From: an uncultured Collinsella sp.
GTDB lineage: Bacteria > Actinomycetota > Coriobacteriia > Coriobacteriales > Coriobacteriaceae
Assembly (NCBI GenBank): GCA_900542555.1
Contig: UQNU01000060.1
Span: 1 to 11,570, forward strand
Length of the DNA: 11,570 nucleotides
Direction of reading: 5' to 3'
Shown: positions 1 to 5,986 of the stretch, in pieces
How the letters are laid out: each line of letters opens with the position of its first letter
Position numbering within the stretch: position 1 is the stretch's first letter
The notes under the pieces: model-generated
Seen by the model: only the letters and a program-made list of their open reading frames with translations
Told to the model about the DNA's origin: nothing
Databases searched by the model: none
Position numbers and translations under genes: made by a program

Positions 1-207
1 AATCCATACGGCCTTGTCTCTTAGGATTAGTTTGAGAAGAAGTCGACAGTACATTTAGAAGCACCTACGTTCCTCAAAGAATTGTTAGATTAAAAGTAAC
101 AGACCGGATGAAGATACGTGCGACGGGGGCGAGGCGAATGGCTGAGCGGTATCGATATGCGGGTTCAACGGTATCACATTGGCCACATAGATTTTTAACT
201 TGCATTT
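1..207. other. AT-richer gap downstream of the ABC cassette, no gene seen
   Basis: This stretch lies beyond the stop of the minus-strand ATPase gene. It is visibly richer in A and T than the rest of the window. I see no convincing coding frame, no tRNA fold and no clear intrinsic terminator for the cassette. A minus-strand run of five As followed by TC just past the stop is not preceded by a stem. The 7-mer CGGTATC occurs twice near 147-174 but without obvious meaning. Confidence 0.5.
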
Positions 208-957
208 CTACCCGCCCTTTTCGTAGAGTCGCCGATACGTGCTTAGCGCACCCTCGGCGCGTCCGGCAGGCTTTGCGAAATGGGATCCAGGAGACTTCGG
301 CGCAGCATCATCTTGCGGAATGCTTCTAATGAGCCTCCCATCCTTCAAAAACAGAATCTCATCGCACAGCCTATCGACCGAATCCAAGATGTGGGATGAC
401 ATGATGATGCACGTACCAGAATCGGCCAGCTTCCTGAGAATCTCGGAATGCAAGTCCACCCTGCTGGGGTCGAGCGCGTTCATGGGCTCATCTAATAGAA
501 GGTACCGCGCGCCCGTCGCATACGCAATCGCCAGGGTAAGCTGCTGCTTCATGCCCTGGCTCAGAGTGCGGATCCTCATCTTCGCGAACTCGCCTATCTG
601 CGTTTGTTCCACTATCTCTTCGATATCGCGAGCATGCGGCCACATATCGCAAACCATCTTGAGGTGATCTTCCGCACGCAATCCGGGATACAGCAGCGTC
701 CCCTCACCAGGTGCATAGAAGATCATAGAACGGACCTCTCTCGCACCCGTACCCTGCACCTCATCCAGAACGATGCTCCCGTCCACGCGAGGACCCGGCA
801 AACCTGCCATCGCACGCAGCAACGTCGTCTTTCCATGCCCGTTCGGAGCGACGAGACCGTAGACCGTACCCGGGGCAAACTCAGCGTTCACCGAATCTAC
901 GAGCACCTTCTTTCCATAAAAGATCGTCAGCGTTTGAAGGTCAATCATCGAGATCAT
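208..957 (-). CDS. ABC transporter ATP-binding protein (CcmA/ABC-2 type)
   Basis: This is the ATPase subunit that would power the membrane protein encoded just upstream. All nucleotide-binding motifs are visible: Walker A at residues 37-44 (APNGHGKT), signature LSQGM at 132-136, Walker B LLLDEP at 153-158, D-loop NALD at 160-163 and switch histidine H189. The Q-loop position reads YAPGEG, so the usual glutamine is replaced by a Gly-Glu pair, as is common in CcmA-like ABC-2 ATPases. The length of 249 aa is normal. The first ATG overlaps the permease stop in an ATGA arrangement, which indicates translational coupling. AGGGG directly abuts that ATG, however, and sits 9 nt before the in-frame ATG of residue 4 (946-948), so the real start may be there. 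The exported substrate is not shown by this sequence; the small secreted protein at the head of the operon is the obvious candidate. Confidence 0.93.
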   Translation of the reverse strand: MISMIDLQTLTIFYGKKVLVDSVNAEFAPGTVYGLVAPNGHGKTTLLRAMAGLPGPRVDGSIVLDEVQGTGAREVRSMIFYAPGEGTLLYPGLRAEDHLKMVCDMWPHARDIEEIVEQTQIGEFAKMRIRTLSQGMKQQLTLAIAYATGARYLLLDEPMNALDPSRVDLHSEILRKLADSGTCIIMSSHILDSVDRLCDEILFLKDGRLIRSIPQDDAAPKSPGSHFAKPAGRAEGALSTYRRLYEKGG

Positions 958-3176
958 CCCCTTTCGATCTTTGGAACACTCAGGCGCACCATCAACGGAG
1001 ATACGGCGCCCAAGACCACCAGCAGAGCGCCCGATGCGCCGACGACCTCTCCAAAAGGCATCGCGTTCGTCCCTCGCCCAAGGAACCCAATCGTCCCCAC
1101 CTGGGAAGCGGAATCAAACGAGGCGAATGGAGCCAGCAGCGCGACGCCCATGCCCACGCTTTCAACATGAGCGCTCAACGAACCCAACACCAAGAGAACC
1201 GCGCAAACCATTCCGGTGACAACGGGGTTGCGGCTAATCGCTGCTGTCAACGCAGCGACGACGGAAATCACGCCGTATGCCATGACCAGCAACGGAATAC
1301 TGCACAACACCGCCTCCCCCACCGTGGACGTTGTCGAAGCTCCCGCCCGAATGAGAGCGACGGGATACTCCGATCCACCCGCACCGTTCTTAATCACGGA
1401 CACAACGACAGCGGGAACCATCGACACCAAAAGCAGCACCAAGCCAAGCAGGAGAGCCAGCGCAACAGCCGTCAGAAAACGCACATGCGCTGTTGCGGGG
1501 ATCTGGAGAACCAGAAGGGAACGACACTGCAGGTGGGTGCACGCGAGCGATGTGACAACCACGGGCAACAGCAAAAATAAGGAGGGAAGCGCTGCCTGGA
1601 GATACGAAAGGAGGATTAATGGGGGCATCTTCGTACTTAACTCGTAAACCTTGGGGTCCGGCAAGCTCGCGATCGACTCAAGCAGAAGGGCGCGCGCCTC
1701 CGCACGAGAAGGAGTCTCCGGCTCGATTCCGATCGATTGCAGGAGAGTCGCATCTGCCGCGCCCAGCTCACCTCGAGCGCGCTCGTACGTCGCAAGGCTT
1801 CGAAACCCCTCCGCAGGCATAGGCGCGTACACGAAACCCGAAAGAGCATCCCGCATGTCTTCCAGGGCCGCTTTGCCCTCGACGTCCATATTCGCAGCGT
1901 TCTGCTCTAGATACCGATCTATTGAACGGAGCTCCCCATCCCTATACCGAACAGCGGAAACGTTATCAGCGTCAGGAAACATCTCGACCAGAGCCGGGGC
2001 CAGCATCGTCGTCGACATTGCAATCGCGCATACGGCGAGGGTAGGAGAACGCAGGAGCAGTTTCCCCATCGTTCTTACGTATGCAACGGCGGAGGCACAA
2101 GCGCTCGAACGAGTTGCCGTTCTCGATGCAGTGAAGGAACCTCTCTCAAGACAAATCGGGGATATCGGGCACGCGCAGCCGCTCTCTCCAGCAACGCAAA
2201 GCAGGCTAATTGCCAGCACCTCGATCCCGATTGCGCATACGAGGGCAATCGCGCCACGCTCGAAGCAAAGTCCAGGCAGATTCACTATCTGCGTTGTCGG
2301 GTACGGGCTATAGGCGCCGACGGTCAACTCAGTGTTCGCATACGTAAGGGGATTCAACAGGGCGAACTCACGTAAAGCGATGGATCTTCCGTAATACCCG
2401 GGAACCATCGTCACCCCCATCAGGGCACATACGAACACGATTCCAAGCGTAGGGTTATTGGCAATCTTCACGGCAAGGTGAACGACAAGCGAGATGAACG
2501 CTGCCACCAAGAATTGCAAGATGGCCGTCTGCGCGAACACCAGCCAAGCCGGTTTGATAACCGGAGTCGCATATTGAATGTAGCCTATCGGATAGAACGG
2601 CGAGCCCGGGCCATTCTTCACAAGCGCGGCGATTATCCCTGGAAGATTGATGGCGAGGACGGCAAGCATTGCAAAAACACTCGCCCATACGCTCGATGCA
2701 ACAAGTCTACCCAGCTCGCCCATCGGTGCCTGGATGATGAGCTTTTCACGTTTGTTAAGACGCGCGGCAAGGAACGAGACGGCAACGGCCGTTGCGACCC
2801 ATAGCAAGTACTCCTTCGATCCGTCATAATAGGTGTACTCTCCATCCGATATCTGCAGAAACGGAAGTAGGGGAGAGAGCGGTGCCAAGATAAGACGTCC
2901 CGCGGCAAGAGGGTACAGAAGCGCGGGCATGCTTGATGAAGAGGTATAGACACCGTCCTCCCCCGCATTCACAAGCGCATCCGCATAGGATGCTGACAAT
3001 TCCTGCTCAACACGGGTTATTCCCGACTCGAGGTATTCGACCCGTCCGTCGATGCCAGCCGCGCTCCTGAAGACGGGCAGAGCACAAAGAACCATCAACG
3101 CAACAACGACAACACAGAGCGACCTGGAGGAGAGAAGCGACCTAAAGATCGCCTTCGAGATTTTGAGCATATTCAT
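954..3176 (-). CDS. Large ABC-2-like permease with internal tandem duplication
   Basis: This is a very hydrophobic protein of 740 aa from the start chosen here. It partners the downstream ATPase, with which it shares an ATGA junction. Two related halves are visible. PGIIAALVKNG-GS-YP near residues 179-196 recurs as PAVVVSVIKNG-GSEYP near 588-605. NNPTLGIVFVCAL near 240-252 recurs as RNPVVTGMVCAVL near 649-661. ALLNPLTY near 272-279 recurs as ALLAPFAS near 679-686. Each half begins with one membrane segment (about 20-36 and 378-396) followed by a hydrophilic, probably external region, then a block of several membrane helices. The halves are joined by a cysteine- and arginine-rich linker around 327-360 with five cysteines. 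The start at 3176 is preferred because GAGGTTAAGG lies 6 nt upstream. The frame stays open to an ATG at 3242, but that ATG has no ribosome site and lies before an intercistronic hairpin. A role in peptide export or self-protection is inference. Confidence 0.85.
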   Translation of the reverse strand: MNMLKISKAIFRSLLSSRSLCVVVVALMVLCALPVFRSAAGIDGRVEYLESGITRVEQELSASYADALVNAGEDGVYTSSSSMPALLYPLAAGRLILAPLSPLLPFLQISDGEYTYYDGSKEYLLWVATAVAVSFLAARLNKREKLIIQAPMGELGRLVASSVWASVFAMLAVLAINLPGIIAALVKNGPGSPFYPIGYIQYATPVIKPAWLVFAQTAILQFLVAAFISLVVHLAVKIANNPTLGIVFVCALMGVTMVPGYYGRSIALREFALLNPLTYANTELTVGAYSPYPTTQIVNLPGLCFERGAIALVCAIGIEVLAISLLCVAGESGCACPISPICLERGSFTASRTATRSSACASAVAYVRTMGKLLLRSPTLAVCAIAMSTTMLAPALVEMFPDADNVSAVRYRDGELRSIDRYLEQNAANMDVEGKAALEDMRDALSGFVYAPMPAEGFRSLATYERARGELGAADATLLQSIGIEPETPSRAEARALLLESIASLPDPKVYELSTKMPPLILLSYLQAALPSLFLLLPVVVTSLACTHLQCRSLLVLQIPATAHVRFLTAVALALLLGLVLLLVSMVPAVVVSVIKNGAGGSEYPVALIRAGASTTSTVGEAVLCSIPLLVMAYGVISVVAALTAAISRNPVVTGMVCAVLLVLGSLSAHVESVGMGVALLAPFASFDSASQVGTIGFLGRGTNAMPFGEVVGASGALLVVLGAVSPLMVRLSVPKIERG

Positions 3177-3209
3177 CGCCAACCTTAACCTCATCCAGTC
3201 GGAACAGAG

Positions 3210-3232
3210 GGGCCGAACAAAATGCTCGGCCC
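3210..3232 (-). terminator. Intercistronic hairpin between secreted peptide and permease genes
   Basis: On the minus strand GGGCCGAGCA-TTT-TGTTCGGCCC forms a 10-bp stem (one G-T pair) with a 3-nt loop. It begins 10 nt past the peptide stop and ends 33 nt before the preferred permease start. Only a weak T-containing tail follows (CTCTGTTCC), so it is probably a partial terminator or an mRNA-stabilising hairpin that lets the peptide be made in excess of the transporter. Its position argues against translation of the permease from 3242. Confidence 0.55.
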
Positions 3233-3242
3233 TTCCTCGCAT

Positions 3243-3608
3243 CTAGTAGGTGCTATAGACAAATTGCCATTTATCAGTTGTGCCAAGAACACCACAGGAG
3301 CACATTGCAGCGAGGCGGGATTCCCTATGATGCGCGGATCGGCGATAGCCATTTCGGTAGGAGATCGTCTTGTAAGAGATGTTGAACATCGAGATGCTGT
3401 GCCCGCTTACGCCGCGAGGACAGCTGTAGCTCCAGTAGGTATCGACGACGTCGTCCGTATACCCGAGGGGCTCAACGAGGGCACACTGGCTGCTCTCCTG
3501 GGAAGGAGGCATCGGGGTATCCGCAAAAGCGGGGGCTCCCGGCAGCAACAGACAAAGAGCGAGGCCGAGGAAAACCAAGAGCTTACACGACTTAACAGTA
3601 CTGAACAT
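3243..3608 (-). CDS. Small Sec-secreted cysteine-containing protein, bacteriocin-like candidate
   Basis: The 121-aa product starts with a classic Sec signal peptide: lysines at 6 and 9, a hydrophobic core LLVFLGLALCLLLPG, and a signal peptidase I site AFA|D after residue 29. The mature part of about 92 aa has cysteines at 42, 63, 103 and 105 and is rich in Ser, Tyr, His and Arg. I recognise no firm family. The segment SMFNISYKTISYRNG followed by a Trp/Tyr-rich C terminus is faintly like lactococcin-972-family bacteriocins (SNYHHGSKTHS), and the following membrane protein and ATPase genes match that operon layout. This remains a guess from context and weak similarity. The ATG at 3608 is chosen because GGAGAGG lies just upstream; a TTG at 3620 is also in frame but has no site. 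It is the first gene of the cassette and is transcribed divergently from the DUF2975-HTH pair. Confidence 0.75.
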   Translation of the reverse strand: MFSTVKSCKLLVFLGLALCLLLPGAPAFADTPMPPSQESSQCALVEPLGYTDDVVDTYWSYSCPRGVSGHSISMFNISYKTISYRNGYRRSAHHRESRLAAMCSCGVLGTTDKWQFVYSTY

Positions 3609-3656
3609 AATCCTCTCCAATCTAGAGGGGTTTCGGTTGCAGCATGCTGTGATTAC

Positions 3657-3685
3657 TTGCCAGCAAAGTCAATTTAACATAAACT
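3657..3685 (+). promoter_or_regulatory. Candidate promoter of the DUF2975-regulator operon
   Basis: TTGCCA (3657-3662, five of six matches to the -35 consensus) is followed after 17 nt by TAAACT (3680-3685, four of six matches to -10). It lies about 45 bp before the first gene. On the opposite strand TTGACT (3672-3667) could be the -35 of the secreted-peptide gene, but its -10 (CAGCAT) is poor. Confidence 0.45.
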
Positions 3686-3691
3686 GTTAAA
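3673..3691. promoter_or_regulatory. Palindromic operator candidate TTTAACA-N5-TGTTAAA
   Basis: This is a perfect 7-bp inverted repeat with a 5-nt spacer. It covers the candidate -10 of the plus-strand operon and abuts the candidate -35 of the minus-strand cassette. Its size suits a dimeric Cro/CI-type repressor such as the one encoded at 4251. That this regulator binds here is inference. Confidence 0.5.
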
Positions 3692-3728
3692 AAGTAACCT
3701 GAGTTTTTTAAATTCTTCGGAGGTTATT

Positions 3729-4241
3729 ATGAGTTCCGACAATCGCACTCCCCGGCTTCATTCCTTCCGCATCGCATGTGCGATAGCCTCTGCGACCCTT
3801 TGCGCCACCGCCATCGCACAAGTGGCGTTCTCCTTAAAGCCAGCAATCGAAGTGCTCGACAACCCTGTAATTGCAGACTCCCCCGCGTATCCAGCCCTTG
3901 CGATCTCGACATTGGTCCCTGCCGTCATCGGTATCGCTACGACCATCCTCAGCGCCGTTCTCGTGTGGACGATCAAGAGCGCAGACCCCTTCAAGAAAGG
4001 GTCTGCGACATGCTTGAAGGTGCTCGGCATTCTCTTCGTTGTTCAAGCTGCCACCAGCCTCTACGCCGGCTCACTCAAAACCTCCGTTTCGATGTTTGGC
4101 GGCGAGGGGGCCGTCGGCGCCCAAGAGATCGCTTCATCATTCGATTGGACCTCTCTGGTTCTCGGCATCGTCCTGTTCATGCTTTCCCAGCTCTTCTTGT
4201 ACGCCCGAGAGCTGTACCTCGACTCCGACGAGATTGCGTAA
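3729..4241 (+). CDS. DUF2975-type four-helix membrane protein
   Basis: The product is 170 aa, with membrane segments at about 14-36, 56-82, 95-115 and 141-158. Between helices 2 and 3 is a short loop DPFKKGSATCLKVLG, which fits the (D)PF-x-x-G motif and following Lys/Leu helix of DUF2975 proteins. The C-terminal helix ends in LYARELYLDSDEIA, also typical. The biochemical role of the family is unknown to me. Its members are usually encoded next to a small YozG-like Cro/CI regulator, exactly as here, with only 9 bp between the genes. GGAGG at 3719-3723, 5 nt before the ATG, fixes the start. It is divergent from the secreted-peptide cassette, so the pair may control or sense that cassette; this is inferred from location only. 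Confidence 0.8.
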   Translation: MSSDNRTPRLHSFRIACAIASATLCATAIAQVAFSLKPAIEVLDNPVIADSPAYPALAISTLVPAVIGIATTILSAVLVWTIKSADPFKKGSATCLKVLGILFVVQAATSLYAGSLKTSVSMFGGEGAVGAQEIASSFDWTSLVLGIVLFMLSQLFLYARELYLDSDEIA

Positions 4242-4250
4242 GGAAACGCC

Positions 4251-4502
4251 ATGCCCGTAATTGTTCGCCTCGACAAGATCATGGCCGAGCGAAAGATTTC
4301 CTCGAACGAACTTGCCGAAAGGATTGGAACCACGCCCGTGAACCTGTCCCGTATTAAAAAAGGGCATATTCGCGGCATTCGCTTCAACACACTCGAGCAG
4401 CTATGCCTCGCCCTTCGTTGCCAACCCGGAGACCTTCTCGAAGTCATGAGCGAAGAGGATGCCCGAAAGGAGTTCGGACTCGATTGGTCCGCCGAGGATT
4501 AG
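4251..4502 (+). CDS. YozG-like Cro/CI-family transcriptional regulator
   Basis: This 83-aa DNA-binding protein is almost entirely one helix-turn-helix domain of the HTH_26/YozG type. ELAERIG (20-26) and NLSRIKKG (31-38) form the turn and recognition helix, followed by IRFNTLEQLCLALRCQPGDLLE (43-64), the hallmark of this group. The last 20 residues are an acidic tail, longer than in most relatives. It is the second gene of an operon with the DUF2975 protein. TAAGGAA, which includes the stop of the upstream gene, serves as ribosome site 5-8 nt before the ATG. It probably represses its own operon through the palindrome at 3673-3691, and perhaps the divergent cassette (inference). Its TAG stop is followed without any gap, in the same frame, by an integrase remnant, so the original 3' neighbour has been lost. 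Confidence 0.88.
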   Translation: MPVIVRLDKIMAERKISSNELAERIGTTPVNLSRIKKGHIRGIRFNTLEQLCLALRCQPGDLLEVMSEEDARKEFGLDWSAED

Positions 4503-5228
4503 AGGGCGGTCGTACTCGCCCTGCACACGGGGATGCGAATCGGCGAGGTCTGCGGCCTTCGGTGGTGCGATGTGGATTTCGAGACGGGCCTGATCTCGAT
4601 CAGACACTCGGTGGCGTACGCGAAGGGAATGGGTTCGTTTATCAAGGACACCAAGACCCATGACGCCAGGGGTATCCCCATCGACCCGGTCGGCCTACTC
4701 CCCTTCCTGAAGGAGACCCACGAGATCGACTGCGGAAAGCTGCGCTTGCGCGGCCTTACCGGGGCGGTCGAGATCGGGGACTGCTACATCCTGTCGGAGC
4801 CGGGCGCGACCTTCGCGACGACAAGCTATATCCGCAGGGCGTTCAAGACGTTCTCGGAGACCAACGGCCTCATGGGCACCAACGACGAGCTGATCACGTT
4901 CCACGGCCTTCGCCACACGTTCGCAACGCAGTGGATCCGCCAAGGCGGCGATATCAAGGCGCTCCAATCGATCCTCGGCCACAAGGACGCCATGGCGACG
5001 CTCAACGTCTACGCCGACATCGAGCCCATCTCCAAAATCCATAACATGCTGCGCGCCACGCCGTGCCTTTGGCGCGGGCACCTCGGGCCGAGGGTCGATC
5101 CGGGTCCCATGTTCCAGCAGAGGATCCAGGAGTCCATCGAGACGCTCCAGGCGTTCGGCTACGGCATCACCGAGCCGGACGACCGAAATATCGCCATACG
5201 CGACGTGAAGACGAACAGTTGGCTCTAG
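4503..5228 (+). pseudogene. Tyrosine recombinase (phage-type integrase), N-terminally truncated remnant
   Basis: The frame encodes a complete catalytic domain of a tyrosine integrase but no core-binding (SAM-like) domain. Homology starts with AVVLALHTGMRIGEVCGLRW directly after the regulator's stop codon. Counting from the ATG at 4533, the catalytic set is intact: R2, K41 (TKT), H124 and R127 (FHGLRHTFATQ), H150 (LGH) and the nucleophile Y160 (NVYADI). Full-length relatives are usually about 350-400 aa; from 4533 only 231 aa remain. No ribosome site precedes 4533, and the regulator stop TAG lies in the same frame, so it is most likely not expressed as an active integrase. It probably marks the edge of an integrated element that carried the genes to its left, with the N-terminal coding part deleted. 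It could still be made as a short protein by reinitiation, which I think unlikely. Confidence 0.8.
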
Positions 5229-5296
5229 CTCACCGAGTACGCGGCAGTGCTGGGCCCATCCCAACTGAGGTCACGGTGGTCCGATAGGGGCGCCGC

Positions 5297-5314
5297 CCGC
5301 GGCATGCGCCGCGG
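5297..5314. repeat. Perfect GC-rich inverted repeat downstream of integrase remnant
   Basis: CCGCGGC-ATGC-GCCGCGG is a perfect 7-bp stem with a 4-nt loop, extended by outer TAGGGG/CCCCTA arms. No T-run follows on either strand, so it is not a standard intrinsic terminator. It may be an accessory recombinase site or a rho-type stop structure; neither can be shown. Confidence 0.4.
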
Positions 5315-5556
5315 AGCGGTATCCCCTACCGAAGGGCGGGGATGCCCTCCGCTTCCAGTTCGGAATCAGCCGTCGGAGGCGTTCGGCTGACTGCGGGAAC
5401 GGCCTGTCCGCTCAATGTGTTCGGCTGAGATCGGAAATCAACCCAACACGAGCCGGACACGCGCCAGACGGCTCTTCCCCGTGCGGCCTTCCCCCTTACG
5501 CTCATGTTGCAGGCATGTAACGCCGCAGCGAGCGCGCCTTTTTTGCGCCAGACAGG

Positions 5557-5562
5557 TACAAT
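5557..5562 (+). promoter_or_regulatory. Possible -10 element for the ACT-citrate synthase unit
   Basis: TACAAT matches five of six bases of the -10 consensus and lies 62 bp before the ACT-domain ATG. No good -35 is found 16-18 nt upstream (GCGCCT region). It overlaps the GGTACA/TGTACC inverted repeat, which could be an operator or chance. Low confidence. Confidence 0.3.
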
Positions 5563-5624
5563 GATGAACACTGTACCGTAGCGGAGCGCCCCGCGCGCGC
5601 CGCAATCACGCGAAAGGGTTTCCC

Positions 5625-5912
5625 ATGGCCGAGATCTCGTCCTCCCGTATCGTCATCACCGTCCTTGGCAAGAACCGCCCCGGCATCGTCGCCGGCGTCA
5701 CCCGTGTCCTAGGCGAGGCCAACGTCGACATCCGCGACATCACGCAGTCCATTATCGAGGACATCTTCACCATGACCATGCTGGCCGATACCGCCGAGTC
5801 CAAGCTCGACTTCGCCGAGCTGCAGAAGGCGCTGGCCGAGGCCGGCGAGCTTTCGGGCGTCAACGTGTCCATCCAGCGCGAGGACGTCTTTAACTTTATG
5901 TACCGCCTGTAG
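5625..5912 (+). CDS. ACT-domain protein (UPF0237 type)
   Basis: This 95-aa protein is a single ACT domain of the UPF0237/ACT_6 group. ACT domains bind small ligands, often amino acids, and act as regulatory modules. The ligand-loop signature is present: VLGKNRPGIVAGVTRVLG at 13-30, then ANVDIRDITQSI at 32-43, which forms the next beta strand. There is no attached enzyme domain, as is normal for this family. AAAGGG (5613-5618), 6 nt before the ATG, sets the start. In many Firmicutes and Actinobacteria this gene is followed by a DUF711/UPF0210 (PFL family) gene; here it is followed after 74 bp by citrate synthase, with no terminator between. A regulatory link to citrate or glutamate metabolism is possible but not shown. 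Confidence 0.9.
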   Translation: MAEISSSRIVITVLGKNRPGIVAGVTRVLGEANVDIRDITQSIIEDIFTMTMLADTAESKLDFAELQKALAEAGELSGVNVSIQREDVFNFMYRL

Positions 5913-5986
5913 CGAACAGGCCGCGTGGAGACGGACCAACGTGCGCCCAGGCGCAACGTCACCACATGGCCCGGAGAGGAGCGCGC

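Larger units (their letters stand above)
5229..5624. other. Gene-free gap with GC-rich inverted repeats, possible island border
   Basis: I see no credible gene here. Structures present are: CCGCGGC-ATGC-GCCGCGG (5297-5314) inside an outer TAGGGG/CCCCTA pair (5285-5290, 5323-5328); a competing stem of GGTATCCCC (5318-5326) with GGGGATGCC; TCAGCCG/CGGCTGA (5366-5372, 5384-5390); a direct repeat GTTCGGCTGA at 5381-5390 and 5419-5428; and GGTACA/TGTACC (5555-5560, 5572-5577). Lying between an integrase remnant and housekeeping genes, the gap is a plausible place for an old attachment site, but no duplicated att core can be identified within the window. Confidence 0.5.

Noticed and set aside
135..200. 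tRNA-like words (GGCTGAGCGGT, then GGTTCAA) downstream of the ATPase gene
   Set aside because: The spacing is too short for D, anticodon and T arms, no acceptor stem pairs, and no anticodon loop can be drawn.
1651..2313. 220-aa plus-strand frame opposite the permease
   Set aside because: Its Arg/Ser/Ala-rich low-complexity composition is typical of a complementary-strand shadow; the minus strand shows clear membrane helices and an internal repeat.
3177..3242. N-terminal extension of the permease from the ATG at 3242
   Set aside because: No ribosome site precedes it, it would be translated through the intercistronic hairpin, and a good site precedes the ATG at 3176.
5542..5556. T-run at GCGCCTTTTTTGCGCC as an intrinsic terminator
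   Set aside because: The GCGCC words flanking the Ts are direct, not inverted, so no stem precedes the T-run.
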